Positions 24,804 to 33,193 are shown, numbered from the stretch's first letter. The stretch: DNA of 64,000 bases from Hanstruepera flava (GCF_023634025.1 NZ_JALJCW010000003.1:62001-126000), one strand, 5' to 3'. The notes: generated from the sequence alone by a model not told the origin. Program-made: numbers and translations.

Positions 24804-25541
24804 TCAAATTTTTAGCTCCAACTCATCATAAGTAAATGGCTCAACAATGTTGGAAACATCACTATTAACTTTAGGATTGAATAAGTCTTTGCTGACAGAG
24901 TAAACATCTAATCGTTCTTCAGGAAACGAATAATTAATTATATCGTTTATATCCTCTTCATTTAAATCAGCAGAAAGCCAATTGTGAGCGTGATCTATAT
25001 CCAATATTAAGGGTTGACGCTTTTTTAAATTATGGACTTTTTCAAAAAGTGGTGATGCTCTTCTTGTAAGGATTGTGAATGTTATGTATGTGTCTATGTT
25101 TGTATATAGCCCTGCTAATGCCAATGGTTCATCATTACTTCCTCGAAATAAAAATGGATACTTTTTTCCTTTTTGGTCGTGTGGCTCAAAAAATCCCGAG
25201 ACAGGTATTATACACCTATTATACATGATTGAATCTCGATAAATGAAATGGTTGAATACCTTTTCGGATTGTCCGTTTAATCCTCCTCCAAACCTAACAG
25301 CTTCCTTATGATAATCTTTAATTTCATCATGACGTTTGTTGTTTGGAACAATACCCCATACTGCTGGAGCAAGCACATCAGATTTCTCTTGAGGAATCAC
25401 CAACATATTGGGATGCGAAAAACCATTTAGATGGTATCTTGGTTTTTTAAAATAAGGTCTCAAACGTTCATCACTTAATTTGACCCTAAACTTTTTTTCC
25501 CAATACTCTGGTTCTTTCCAAATTGCAGTATGAAAGCACAT
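24804..25541 (-). CDS. SRAP-family protein (SOS response-associated, YedK/HMCES type)
   Basis: 245 aa. The protein begins Met-Cys, so Cys2 becomes the N-terminal catalytic residue after Met removal, as in all active SRAP proteins. Further motifs are IPVSGFFEPHD, with the conserved Glu near residue 118, and SPLFEKVHNLKKRQPLIL, with the conserved His. SRAP proteins form a thiazolidine link with abasic sites in single-stranded DNA and shield them. It is the last gene of the operon with dnaE and dinB, 34 bp behind dnaE, and is expected to be induced with them after DNA damage. Confidence 0.92.
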   Translation of the reverse strand: MCFHTAIWKEPEYWEKKFRVKLSDERLRPYFKKPRYHLNGFSHPNMLVIPQEKSDVLAPAVWGIVPNNKRHDEIKDYHKEAVRFGGGLNGQSEKVFNHFIYRDSIMYNRCIIPVSGFFEPHDQKGKKYPFLFRGSNDEPLALAGLYTNIDTYITFTILTRRASPLFEKVHNLKKRQPLILDIDHAHNWLSADLNEEDINDIINYSFPEERLDVYSVSKDLFNPKVNSDVSNIVEPFTYDELELKI

Positions 25542-25575
25542 AATCTGTAGTTTAATGTGTTAAATTACAAAAATT

Positions 25576-28533
25576 CTAATTCAGTCTAGGGTCTGGTTTC
25601 AAGCTCAATTTAGTAGTCTGAATAATTTCAACACTACAAAATCCAAATTCCTCAATAATTTTCCCATAACAGGCATAAATTCCAATACCATGTATAGGAT
25701 ATTTATCTACTGTATTATGAAAATGTACCGTATCAAAATAATCCCCTACACTATCAACAAACGTGCAGAATCGCATAAGCTTGTCGTTAGATGCTTTATG
25801 GAATCGGGTGTTAACTAACTTACCATATAAAAGAACACTTTTTTTTACATTTTGCATCATTTCCCTTGCCAGTATGTGCTGGTGTAATGGTTCATTTATC
25901 AAATCAAAATAATTACATAGTGGGAAACCCAATAATTCCATTTGGTCATAGGAATCTTCAACCCATGTCGTATTAAATTTTGGAAGGTTAAAAACCTTAT
26001 GGTTTAATCGAAACAATGGTTTTTGTGTGACATTAGCATTATTACTATTAACCTTAAAAATGGCATTCCACAATAACTCTGATTTTGAAATGCCTGTAAA
26101 ACCGAAAGCTCCAATTCTAATTAGAATGGTTAATTGTTCAATGCTTATTGTTACACGATCAATAAAATCATCCAAAGATTTAAAAATTCCATTCAGTTGA
26201 CGCTCCGTTAAAATGCGCTTTATTGTAAAACTTTCTAAATTCTTCAGATAACCAAACCCTAAATAGATAATATTTCCCTTAATTATGTTTGGATGGTCAC
26301 TATTATTAATACATGGTGCTTTTACAATACCACCGCACATTTTGGCTTCGTGAATGTAATGTTCCGTACTGTAAAACCCTCCACCATTGTTCAAAACAGC
26401 CACCATAAACTCCAAAGGATAGTAACATTTCAAAAATAAACTTTGGTAACTCTCAACAGCATAGGATGCTGAATGCCCCTTTGCGAATGCATACCCTGCA
26501 AAACTTTTAATTTGGTTCCAAACTTCTAAAGTCAATTTATCATCATAGCCTTTATCCTTACAATTAGCAATAAATTTATCCTCAACTACTTTAAATTCTG
26601 CTCTTGATCGAAATTTACCACTCATCCCTCTACGCAATACATCAGCCTCACCCAAATCCAAACCTGCAAACTGATTGGCCACCTTCAGTACATCCTCTTG
26701 ATAAACCATGATACCATAGGTCTCTGGCATTATTTCCAAAAGTATCTTATTTGCATTTTTTCTTTTTTCTGGATGTCTCTGTCTGATTATAAACTCATTT
26801 TTCATGCCTGAACTGGATACTCCTGGTCTAATGATTGAACTTGCAGCTACCAATCCCAAATAATCCTGTGTTTGAAGTTTACACATTAAGCCCCTCATGG
26901 CTGGAGATTCAACATAGTATGCCCCTGTTGCCTTGCCTTCTTTTAGCATAGCATTTACCTTTGGGTCTTTCTTGAACTTTTCAACCTGTGTTATGTCAAT
27001 TGCTGGTAATTCAGGTCTGTTGTACTTGACAATATCTAAAGTATCTTTAATCTTTGCTAATCCCCTTTGACCTAAAATGTCAAATTTGAAGATCCCAACA
27101 TCTTCAGCAATTATCATATCAAATTGAACGGTCGGAAATCCTTTGGGTGGCAAATCAGTTGCGGAATAGTAATGTATTGGCTTATCTAAAATTAAAATAC
27201 CACAGGAGTGAACACTTACATAATTTGGGAATCCCTTGATTAATTTCCCATACTTAACAACCAACTCTCCCAATTCATCCAATTGTGGTGTTTCATATCG
27301 CCCAGTACTTAACTTATCTATCTCCTCTTTTGGTAATCCAAAGACCTTTCCCAATTCCCTGACTACTGAACGATATTTAAACGTGTTATAGACCGCCAAT
27401 AACGCCACGTGTTCAAACCTATTAAAAATATACTCTGTTATTTCCTCTCGCTCCTTCCATGAAAAATCAATATCAAAATCTGGTGGAGAGCTTCTATATG
27501 GATTGATGAACCGCTCAAAGTATAAATCCAATTCAATGGGATCAACATCCGTAATTCCTATTATATAAGCTACAATACTATTGGCTCCACTTCCCCTACC
27601 TACATGAACAAAACCTTTACTCTTGGCATGGTTTACTATATCATAATTAATTAGAAAATATGACACAAAATTCATGTCTCTAATGGTATTTAGTTCTCTT
27701 TCTAGGCGATGTTTAACTTTGTTTGTAGGATTTGTGTAACGCAATGGTAACTTTTCAAAACAGAGGTTTTTTAACAGATCAAAATCTGCTTCTTTAGAGT
27801 CTAAATACAAACCTTGGTTTTGTGAAATTCTATCGACACCAAAATCAAATTCAATGTTACATTGTGACATCAAATCTTCAGTGTTTTTTAATACGAATGG
27901 GAAAAGTTCAAAGTACTTCATCAAATCGTCTTTGGAGTACATTTTATCATTCTCTGAACATTCTTCCGATTTCGACAATTTGCTCAACAACGTGTTTTTA
28001 TCAATTGCCCGTAATAACCTATGTGCATTAAAGTCTTTTTTGTTTCTGATGGTTACCTGCTGTTGCAAGACCAATCTGCCCACAAAATCCTTATAGATTG
28101 TAAACGGAAGTTTTTTGAGGTCGTTGATACTTATTCCTATATATTCATGGGACTGAAAACTCCTTTTTTCAATCTGCATGACCTGTTCCAGTGGATAGAC
28201 TACAATTGCATTTTTAAAACTAGGAGCTATATCATCAAACGGTTTTTTACTATGTGAGTGGTTTGACAAAAAACGGTTTAACTCATAAAAACCATTATTG
28301 TTTTTTGCTATCCCTACAAACTGTTGTTTTGCACCATTCCTAAAATCAATTCCAACAATCGGTTTGATACCAAGATCTTTCGACTTACGAATAAAGTTTA
28401 AGCATGCAGAAGTATTGTTAATATCCGTAAGTGCTATGCTCTTTAAATTGTTAGCTGTTGCAAGTTCCAAAAGTTCAACTTCTGAAAATGTGCCAAATCT
28501 TAAAGAGTAATATGTGTGACAATTAAGATACAT
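25576..28533 (-). CDS. dnaE: DnaE-type DNA polymerase III alpha subunit, short accessory (error-prone-like) form
   Basis: 985 aa, shorter than the replicative alpha subunit (about 1150-1450) and close to DnaE2/ImuC. The N-terminal PHP domain is at residues 1-90 (HTYYSLRFG, LTDINN). The polymerase core has GRGSGANSIVAY near residue 312 and the catalytic Asp354 and Asp356 in PPDFDIDF. Asp485 in FKFDILG completes the triad, so the enzyme should be active. A short helix-hairpin-helix/OB-like part follows. It shares one base with the upstream polymerase gene (TAATG), so the two are coupled. The setting with a Y-family polymerase, SRAP and an S24 repressor points to translesion synthesis. Confidence 0.93.
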   Translation of the reverse strand: MYLNCHTYYSLRFGTFSEVELLELATANNLKSIALTDINNTSACLNFIRKSKDLGIKPIVGIDFRNGAKQQFVGIAKNNNGFYELNRFLSNHSHSKKPFDDIAPSFKNAIVVYPLEQVMQIEKRSFQSHEYIGISINDLKKLPFTIYKDFVGRLVLQQQVTIRNKKDFNAHRLLRAIDKNTLLSKLSKSEECSENDKMYSKDDLMKYFELFPFVLKNTEDLMSQCNIEFDFGVDRISQNQGLYLDSKEADFDLLKNLCFEKLPLRYTNPTNKVKHRLERELNTIRDMNFVSYFLINYDIVNHAKSKGFVHVGRGSGANSIVAYIIGITDVDPIELDLYFERFINPYRSSPPDFDIDFSWKEREEITEYIFNRFEHVALLAVYNTFKYRSVVRELGKVFGLPKEEIDKLSTGRYETPQLDELGELVVKYGKLIKGFPNYVSVHSCGILILDKPIHYYSATDLPPKGFPTVQFDMIIAEDVGIFKFDILGQRGLAKIKDTLDIVKYNRPELPAIDITQVEKFKKDPKVNAMLKEGKATGAYYVESPAMRGLMCKLQTQDYLGLVAASSIIRPGVSSSGMKNEFIIRQRHPEKRKNANKILLEIMPETYGIMVYQEDVLKVANQFAGLDLGEADVLRRGMSGKFRSRAEFKVVEDKFIANCKDKGYDDKLTLEVWNQIKSFAGYAFAKGHSASYAVESYQSLFLKCYYPLEFMVAVLNNGGGFYSTEHYIHEAKMCGGIVKAPCINNSDHPNIIKGNIIYLGFGYLKNLESFTIKRILTERQLNGIFKSLDDFIDRVTISIEQLTILIRIGAFGFTGISKSELLWNAIFKVNSNNANVTQKPLFRLNHKVFNLPKFNTTWVEDSYDQMELLGFPLCNYFDLINEPLHQHILAREMMQNVKKSVLLYGKLVNTRFHKASNDKLMRFCTFVDSVGDYFDTVHFHNTVDKYPIHGIGIYACYGKIIEEFGFCSVEIIQTTKLSLKPDPRLN

Positions 28534-29747
28534 TATTGTTTACGATGAGCTAATACAATTGGTGGTTCGCCGCTAAATGGATTGTTAAATCGGCCAATGG
28601 TTTTAGCTCCCATTGATGCAGCTCTTTGGATGCTTAATTCTCCATATTTGCTCCTGATAGTATCCATTGCATGGTATAGGTTCAACATCTCTTCGGTATC
28701 ATCAAATAGGTTAATTTGATAATTACCACTGACTATATTACTGAGCTTAACGCCTACCAATCTGATCAACAACCTGCGCTCATATAATTTGTCAAAAAGC
28801 TCCAAAACTGCGGGAACAATTATATGGTCAGCACTGGTGTAAGGAATCTTAAGTTGTTTGGTATAGGTATTAAAATCTGAATACCTAATCTTTACTGCAA
28901 TACAAGCTGTTAATTTATTGGCTCTCCGTAATTGAAAAGCCAAGTTTTCAGCCATAGCAAATATGGTTGTCCTCAATTTAACAATGTCAATGGTATCTTT
29001 GGTAAATGTGCGTTCTGTAGAAATTGATTTTCGCTCATGGAATGGAATCAAAGGCGGATTGTCCAAACCGTTTGCTCTTTTCCAAATTGTCTTGCCATTT
29101 AAACCCAAAACACTTATCATCAATTCCAATGGCATCTGTTGAACAACACTTACCTTATCAACTCCAAGATTTCTCAAGACTTGATAGGTTTTATCACCAA
29201 CAGAGGGGATTTTACGAATGGATAGAGGTGCTAAAAATGATTTTTCATATCCCATATCAATCCGCAATTGATTATTGGGTTTTGCTTCACCAGTTGCAAC
29301 CTTGGAAACAATCTTATTTGTAGAAAGTCCGAAAGAAATTGGCAGACCTGTTTCACTTATTATTTTTTGCCGTAATTCCGATGCATACTTATAGCTACCA
29401 AAAAACTTATCCATCCCACTTAAATCAGCATAAAACTCATCTATACTAGCCTTTTCAAAAACAGGTACACGCTCTTTGATTATTTCGGTAACCATATGGG
29501 AATATTTGGTATAAATTGAAGAATTACCTCTAATGACTACCGCTTCAGGACACAACCGCCTTGCTACCTTCATAGACATACCAGAATGCACTCCAAATTT
29601 TCTAGTTTCATAACTACAGGCAGCAACAACACCCCTATCGCCTGTTCCACCAACCATAAGTGGACGTTTTTTAAGCCGACTGTCAATTAATCGTTCACAA
29701 GACACAAAAAATGTATCTAAATCAAGGTGTAAGACTTGTTTGTTCAT
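28533..29747 (-). CDS. Y-family translesion DNA polymerase (DinB/UmuC-like)
   Basis: 404 aa. The active site is intact: Asp9 in HLDLDTFF and Asp103-Glu104 in ASIDEFYADLSG. This separates it from ImuB, the inactive homologue usually paired with DnaE2. A helix-hairpin-helix segment (IRKIPSVGDKTYQVL) and a little-finger domain follow. QINLF at residues 344-348 matches the beta-clamp binding motif. It is the first gene of the operon, starting 13 bp from the dyad operator that it shares with the divergent S24 repressor. It bypasses lesions together with the DnaE-type polymerase encoded next; fidelity is probably low. DinB and UmuC cannot be told apart with certainty. Confidence 0.92.
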   Translation of the reverse strand: MNKQVLHLDLDTFFVSCERLIDSRLKKRPLMVGGTGDRGVVAACSYETRKFGVHSGMSMKVARRLCPEAVVIRGNSSIYTKYSHMVTEIIKERVPVFEKASIDEFYADLSGMDKFFGSYKYASELRQKIISETGLPISFGLSTNKIVSKVATGEAKPNNQLRIDMGYEKSFLAPLSIRKIPSVGDKTYQVLRNLGVDKVSVVQQMPLELMISVLGLNGKTIWKRANGLDNPPLIPFHERKSISTERTFTKDTIDIVKLRTTIFAMAENLAFQLRRANKLTACIAVKIRYSDFNTYTKQLKIPYTSADHIIVPAVLELFDKLYERRLLIRLVGVKLSNIVSGNYQINLFDDTEEMLNLYHAMDTIRSKYGELSIQRAASMGAKTIGRFNNPFSGEPPIVLAHRKQ

Positions 29748-29759
29748 ACAACAAAATTA

Positions 29760-29796
29760 GCTACATTTATAAGCATTTATTGCTTATATTTGTAGC
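29760..29796. promoter_or_regulatory. 37-bp dyad operator between the polymerase operon and its repressor
   Basis: Two 16-base arms, 29760-29775 (GCTACATTTATAAGCA) and 29781-29796 (TGCTTATATTTGTAGC), match at 14 of 16 positions around a 5-base spacer. The right arm contains TATATTTG (29785-29792), a -7 box for the repressor gene, whose ATG at 29800 is only 8 bp further on. Repressor binding here would block both directions. Confidence 0.75.
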
Positions 29797-29799
29797 ATT

Positions 29800-30570
29800 A
29801 TGGAAAATATCCAAAAAAATATCCGACACTTAAGAAATCTGAAGTCCTTAACCCAAGAGGAACTTGCAGAGGATTTAAAAGTTCCCCGTTCAAGGATAAG
29901 TTCCTATGAAGAGGGACGATCGGCTCCCAATATTAAAATGCTGGTTTTGTTGTCGAATTACTTTAAAATACCTGTTGACATCCTTATCAAAAATGATTTG
30001 ACCAAATCAAAGGATACATCCTTTATTGAAGTAGGGAACAAACGAGTATTGTTTCCAATTACTGTTGATGAAAGTAATGAAAACCTTATCGAAGTGGTTC
30101 CTGTCAAGGCATCTGCTGGCTATCTTTCTGGCTATGATGATCCTGAATACATTGAACAATTACAAAAGATTAAATTACCTTTCTTACCTACAGGAAAACA
30201 TCGTGCTTTCCCTATTAAAGGTGATTCCATGTTACCGTTAAAGGAAGGGTCTTATGTGGTTGGGAAATTTATTGAGGACCGAAAGGATATAACAGATAAT
30301 AAAACTTATGTTCTCTTGACATTAAATGATGGTATGGTTTACAAGCGGATTAATAATAGCATAAAAGAACGCAACACATTATTATTAATTTCGGATAATC
30401 CTCTTTATCAACCTTATGAAATATCAATTGATGAAGTTTTGGAAATTTGGGAATATACCTGTAGTATAAATACCCAAGAATATGACAAGGATGAACTTAA
30501 AATAAGTAGTATCATAACTATGTTTAATAGTTTAGGTGTTGAATTAGAAGCATTAAAAAACATAAGTTAA
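29800..30570 (+). CDS. XRE/S24-family self-cleaving repressor (LexA/CI-like)
   Basis: 256 aa. The N-terminal HTH of XRE type is at residues 4-62 (LRNLKSLTQEELAEDLKVPRS, ISSYEEGRSAPN). The C-terminal S24 peptidase domain has the cleavage site Ala106-Gly107 in KASAGYL, the nucleophile Ser143 in GDSM, and the general base Lys182 in VYKRI. This matches LexA and phage CI repressors that cut themselves when RecA filaments form. It is divergent from the dinB-dnaE-SRAP operon over a 37-bp dyad, so it very likely represses that operon and itself until DNA damage. The TAnnTTTG box is so near the ATG that the mRNA may be leaderless. Confidence 0.92.
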   Translation: MENIQKNIRHLRNLKSLTQEELAEDLKVPRSRISSYEEGRSAPNIKMLVLLSNYFKIPVDILIKNDLTKSKDTSFIEVGNKRVLFPITVDESNENLIEVVPVKASAGYLSGYDDPEYIEQLQKIKLPFLPTGKHRAFPIKGDSMLPLKEGSYVVGKFIEDRKDITDNKTYVLLTLNDGMVYKRINNSIKERNTLLLISDNPLYQPYEISIDEVLEIWEYTCSINTQEYDKDELKISSIITMFNSLGVELEALKNIS

Positions 30571-30598
30571 TAATAATAACCGTTACTAATTATTATTA
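30571..30598. terminator. AT-rich hairpin between convergent genes
   Basis: Arms TAATAATAA and TTATTATTA pair across a 10-base loop between the repressor and the zinc-finger gene. It is weak because all pairs are A-T. Confidence 0.35.
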
Positions 30599-30601
30599 GT
30601 T

Positions 30602-31072
30602 TTAGAAGAATCGGTAAACAACATGACATGTTTCCATATCAAAATATGGTTTACGACCATCAGGTAATGGGTCTGCATTTAAAACCAAATGGTAGCGCCC
30701 TTTAATTTCGGCTACAATTTTTCTAATATCACCCTTTGTTAAAGCTTTATCCGCTTCTTTTGTGACTAATGCCTTTAATCCATCAGCAGCTAAAGACCCT
30801 AAAGTAGCATTTCCAACTCCCGCAGCACTTAACTTCTCAACCTTGATCTTGGTTGGTTTAGTTGAAACTGCTGTATCTGTTGTATCAAACTTTAGTTCAT
30901 TTGAAACATTTTGAAGGAGACCGTTTTCTTGTTTTGTTTGATCTTGATTCTTCTTTCGGTGATGATACGCTTTGGAACGACAACTATTACTACAATACTT
31001 TTGCACAACACGCCTAGTTGGCACAAATTGCTCAAAGCAAAACTTACAGGTATAATATTTTGAATCTCTCAT
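30602..31072 (-). CDS. Second small zinc-finger protein of the island
   Basis: 156 aa. It has a C2C2 finger at the N-terminus (CKFCFEQF…YCSNSCRSKAYHHRKK; Cys pairs near residues 9/12 and 27/31), then a Lys/Gln/Thr-rich linker. A C-terminal part (about 85-156) may be helical (…LKALVTKEADKALTKGDIRKIV…). The finger resembles that of the protein at 22031-22420, at the other end of the island. The start ATG at 31072 lies next to a 10-bp inverted repeat that contains a TATATTTG box. Possible DNA-binding regulator; function not known. Confidence 0.65.
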   Translation of the reverse strand: MRDSKYYTCKFCFEQFVPTRRVVQKYCSNSCRSKAYHHRKKNQDQTKQENGLLQNVSNELKFDTTDTAVSTKPTKIKVEKLSAAGVGNATLGSLAADGLKALVTKEADKALTKGDIRKIVAEIKGRYHLVLNADPLPDGRKPYFDMETCHVVYRFF

Positions 31073-31074
31073 TA

Positions 31075-31102
31075 TACGTCAAATATACGTTCATTTGACG
31101 TA
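31075..31102. promoter_or_regulatory. Inverted-repeat operator candidate
   Basis: TACGTCAAAT (31075-31084) and its exact reverse complement ATTTGACGTA (31093-31102) with an 8-base spacer. On the minus strand the TATATTTG -7 box (31080-31087) lies across the repeat, 8 bp before the zinc-finger gene start. A bound repressor would cover the promoter. Confidence 0.5.
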
Positions 31103-31108
31103 AATTTA

Positions 31109-31789
31109 CTAATTTTTGATAATATTTACACCAAAAACAGTTTCCAAAAGATAGTTTTCAGCTTTTGCTCTTGTATCTGTTTTTAACTTTTTAATATGTT
31201 CTCTCCTATCCAAACCTTTACTTATTGGTTTCTGAACAAACTGCTTATTTAGTTTTGGAACAATAGGCTTTAGATTACTCAAGATGGTTTTGGTATTTAA
31301 CTTGCTATTCGCAAAAACTTGAGACATTTTACAGAACTTTTTTTCAAACTCATGTTTATGACTTAAAAAAAATTGGTGCTGTAATTTTAAAGCCGTTTTC
31401 TGGTCAGTTGATATATTAAGTATGTCATCCTGTACGTGGTTATTTAACCAATCACTTAAATACAATAATGAATTAACCATCTCACCATATTTTTCTAAAA
31501 CATACTCAAACCCTCCTTTGCTATTGTTTTCCTTAAAATCATACAACAGAATGATATTTTCATCAAGGAACCGTTTTTTTGACAGAATGAACATGCCTGC
31601 CTTCGTATCTTCAAGATCTAATGTAAAGCCATCCTTATCAATCAAAACCAATTTGTTTATATCCTTTACCACGTCCTTTGTCTTTTGAATATTCATTAAC
31701 TCAAGTAACGATTCTGGAATATAGAAAATACTAACCTTAAACAGGTTTACTGTAGTTTCATGCAAAATCTGTTCTAACTTTCCTTTCAT
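31109..31789 (-). CDS. Hypothetical protein coupled to the island integrase
   Basis: 226 aa starting inside the end of the integrase gene (ATGA, 4-base overlap), so the two are translated together. It is a soluble, Lys/Leu-rich, mainly helical protein (…VNSLLYLSDWLNNHVQDDIL…, LKLQHQFFLSHKHEFEKKF) with a basic C-terminus (KGLDRREHIKKLKTDTRAKAE). I do not recognise a family. Position suggests a recombination-directionality or accessory factor of the element, but it is larger than usual excisionases and has no visible HTH. Confidence 0.65.
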   Translation of the reverse strand: MKGKLEQILHETTVNLFKVSIFYIPESLLELMNIQKTKDVVKDINKLVLIDKDGFTLDLEDTKAGMFILSKKRFLDENIILLYDFKENNSKGGFEYVLEKYGEMVNSLLYLSDWLNNHVQDDILNISTDQKTALKLQHQFFLSHKHEFEKKFCKMSQVFANSKLNTKTILSNLKPIVPKLNKQFVQKPISKGLDRREHIKKLKTDTRAKAENYLLETVFGVNIIKN

Positions 31790-33141
31790 TTAGGCTCAAT
31801 GAATTTTGAATAATCCTCAGGTAACTCTGCATCTATATCTCTTAGGTACTGTTCAAGAGCCAACATCGTTGAATGTCCTGTTATTTGCATAAGATAACTT
31901 TTAGTCTCAAATGGAGTCAAGGTCTTTCTTAATTCTCGATATAGTTTTGTAATATAGGTATGTCTAAAACTATATAGGCCATATTCTTCTCCTAATCCAA
32001 ACTTATCCTTCACCACTCTTTTAAAACGTTTGGAGAAGTAGTTGCGCTTATTGTCGGCTGTTGTTTCCCACTCTCCACCAATACCTTCAGGTGTAAATAG
32101 AAAATTTTCTGGTTTATGTTCATCCAGATTTGGTAGATCTCCCCACAACACTTCAGGAATGATTTTAGTTTTTAACGGACTGTTCTTTGCCTTAAAACTC
32201 AACGTTCGGTTTTCAGCATTAATATCTCCTATTTTCAACCTACAAACTTCTATTGGGCGTAAAAAATTATAGGAAACAAACTTTATAAATAATAACAGTG
32301 TAGGATCCTCATTTTCTAAATGGTCAAATATTTCCTGCTGCTGAATTTTTGTATAGGTTTTATTTCGTGTTGTCTTGGTCTTAAGATTCTTGATTATTTT
32401 AATAAAGTTCTCTCGAACCATTTCATGCTCTTCCAATGTTGAAAAAAAACTGCTCAAACTAGCTCTATAATTATTCCTGTTCCTAGCGGATGTTTTGGTC
32501 ATAATTTCAAGTAGAAATGCTGAAACCATTGCCTTATTTACCTGTTTTATATATTTAACGTCCTTCTTGTTATTGTTAAGCCATTCCTTAAATATTTTGA
32601 TGTGGCTTCCATAAGAACGTAAACTACTGGCCTGTAAGGTCTTCTTTTTAATCACAAAATCAAAATCAAAAGCTTCCTGTAAAGTAGCTCCTAATTCCTC
32701 AATTGGCGTTTCTTTAACCTCTACTTTATTTGCTATGTCATTATTGTCTTGCCTAATGGAATCTTTTGTATATTCTAGATTTTTGTTTACTACTGTTGTT
32801 GGGTCTTTTTCTTGGCTTTCACGATAAAGGGTCTCATTGTCCTGGTATGGGTTGTAACCTTGGCGTAAAAGCTTTTGTAATACTTGTCGTAAAATAGTCA
32901 AAACAGCTAACCGCTCTTCTTTGGTCTTGTATTTGTTTGCTTCACCATAAATTGGTGTCTGACGTTTTAACTTTCCTGTTTCAGGATTTCTAAAGGAAAA
33001 ATACACATACCAACGTTTGGATAAATCGTTGTTCGCCGTGTAGATTTTGGGTGTGGAAAATTCTTTTTTCAATGACAAATCGTATGCACTTTCGTATGCA
33101 CTTTTGTATTCTTGCTCAATTAGGTCGTTAAAATTACGCAT
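31786..33141 (-). CDS. Tyrosine integrase of the tRNA-fMet island
   Basis: 451 aa from ATG 33141. A TTG at 33165 lies inside a terminator hairpin and is not likely to be used. The Arm-binding-like N-terminus (to about 100), SAM-like core-binding domain (165-250) and catalytic domain are present, with Arg295 in NFLRPIEV, Arg393 in YSFRHTYI, His423 in ITGHST and the nucleophile Tyr432 in LEQYLRD. The first His of HxxR is Tyr390 here, a change seen in other Bacteroidota integrases. It lies 53 bp from the tRNA 3' end in the same direction, the classic layout for tRNA-specific integrases. A SAYESAYD duplication near residue 15 reflects CGTATGCA repeats in the DNA. Confidence 0.93.
   Translation of the reverse strand: MRNFNDLIEQEYKSAYESAYDLSLKKEFSTPKIYTANNDLSKRWYVYFSFRNPETGKLKRQTPIYGEANKYKTKEERLAVLTILRQVLQKLLRQGYNPYQDNETLYRESQEKDPTTVVNKNLEYTKDSIRQDNNDIANKVEVKETPIEELGATLQEAFDFDFVIKKKTLQASSLRSYGSHIKIFKEWLNNNKKDVKYIKQVNKAMVSAFLLEIMTKTSARNRNNYRASLSSFFSTLEEHEMVRENFIKIIKNLKTKTTRNKTYTKIQQQEIFDHLENEDPTLLLFIKFVSYNFLRPIEVCRLKIGDINAENRTLSFKAKNSPLKTKIIPEVLWGDLPNLDEHKPENFLFTPEGIGGEWETTADNKRNYFSKRFKRVVKDKFGLGEEYGLYSFRHTYITKLYRELRKTLTPFETKSYLMQITGHSTMLALEQYLRDIDAELPEDYSKFIEPK
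33080..33104. repeat. CGTATGCA repeats at the right island end
   Basis: CGTATGCACTTT at 33080 and CGTATGCACTTT again at 33093, followed by TTGTATTC, all inside the 5' part of the integrase gene. They match the GTATGCA repeats near the left end (21962-21992). Confidence 0.4.
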
Positions 33142-33145
33142 AAAA

Positions 33146-33172
33146 AAACGGTTTGGCAACACCAAACCGTTT
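33146..33172 (-). terminator. Terminator of the tRNA-fMet gene
   Basis: Perfect arms AAACGGTTTGG and CCAAACCGTTT with a 5-base loop. Read on the minus strand it ends in seven T residues, right before the integrase ATG. It separates the tRNA from the integrase. Confidence 0.8.
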
Positions 33173-33193
33173 ATATACGTGACTTTGTCATTT

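Noticed and set aside
27822-28510. Several plus-strand frames of 69-80 codons
   Set aside because: All are antisense to the 5' part of the DnaE-type polymerase gene and have no start context or protein features.
28533-29747. Y-family protein as ImuB
   Set aside because: ImuB lacks the catalytic acidic residues; here Asp9, Asp103 and Glu104 are present, so it is called an active DinB/UmuC-like polymerase.
33141-33165. TTG at 33165 as the integrase start
   Set aside because: The start would lie inside the tRNA terminator hairpin. The truncated copy at 21801 shares the sequence only from MRNFND on, which supports ATG 33141.
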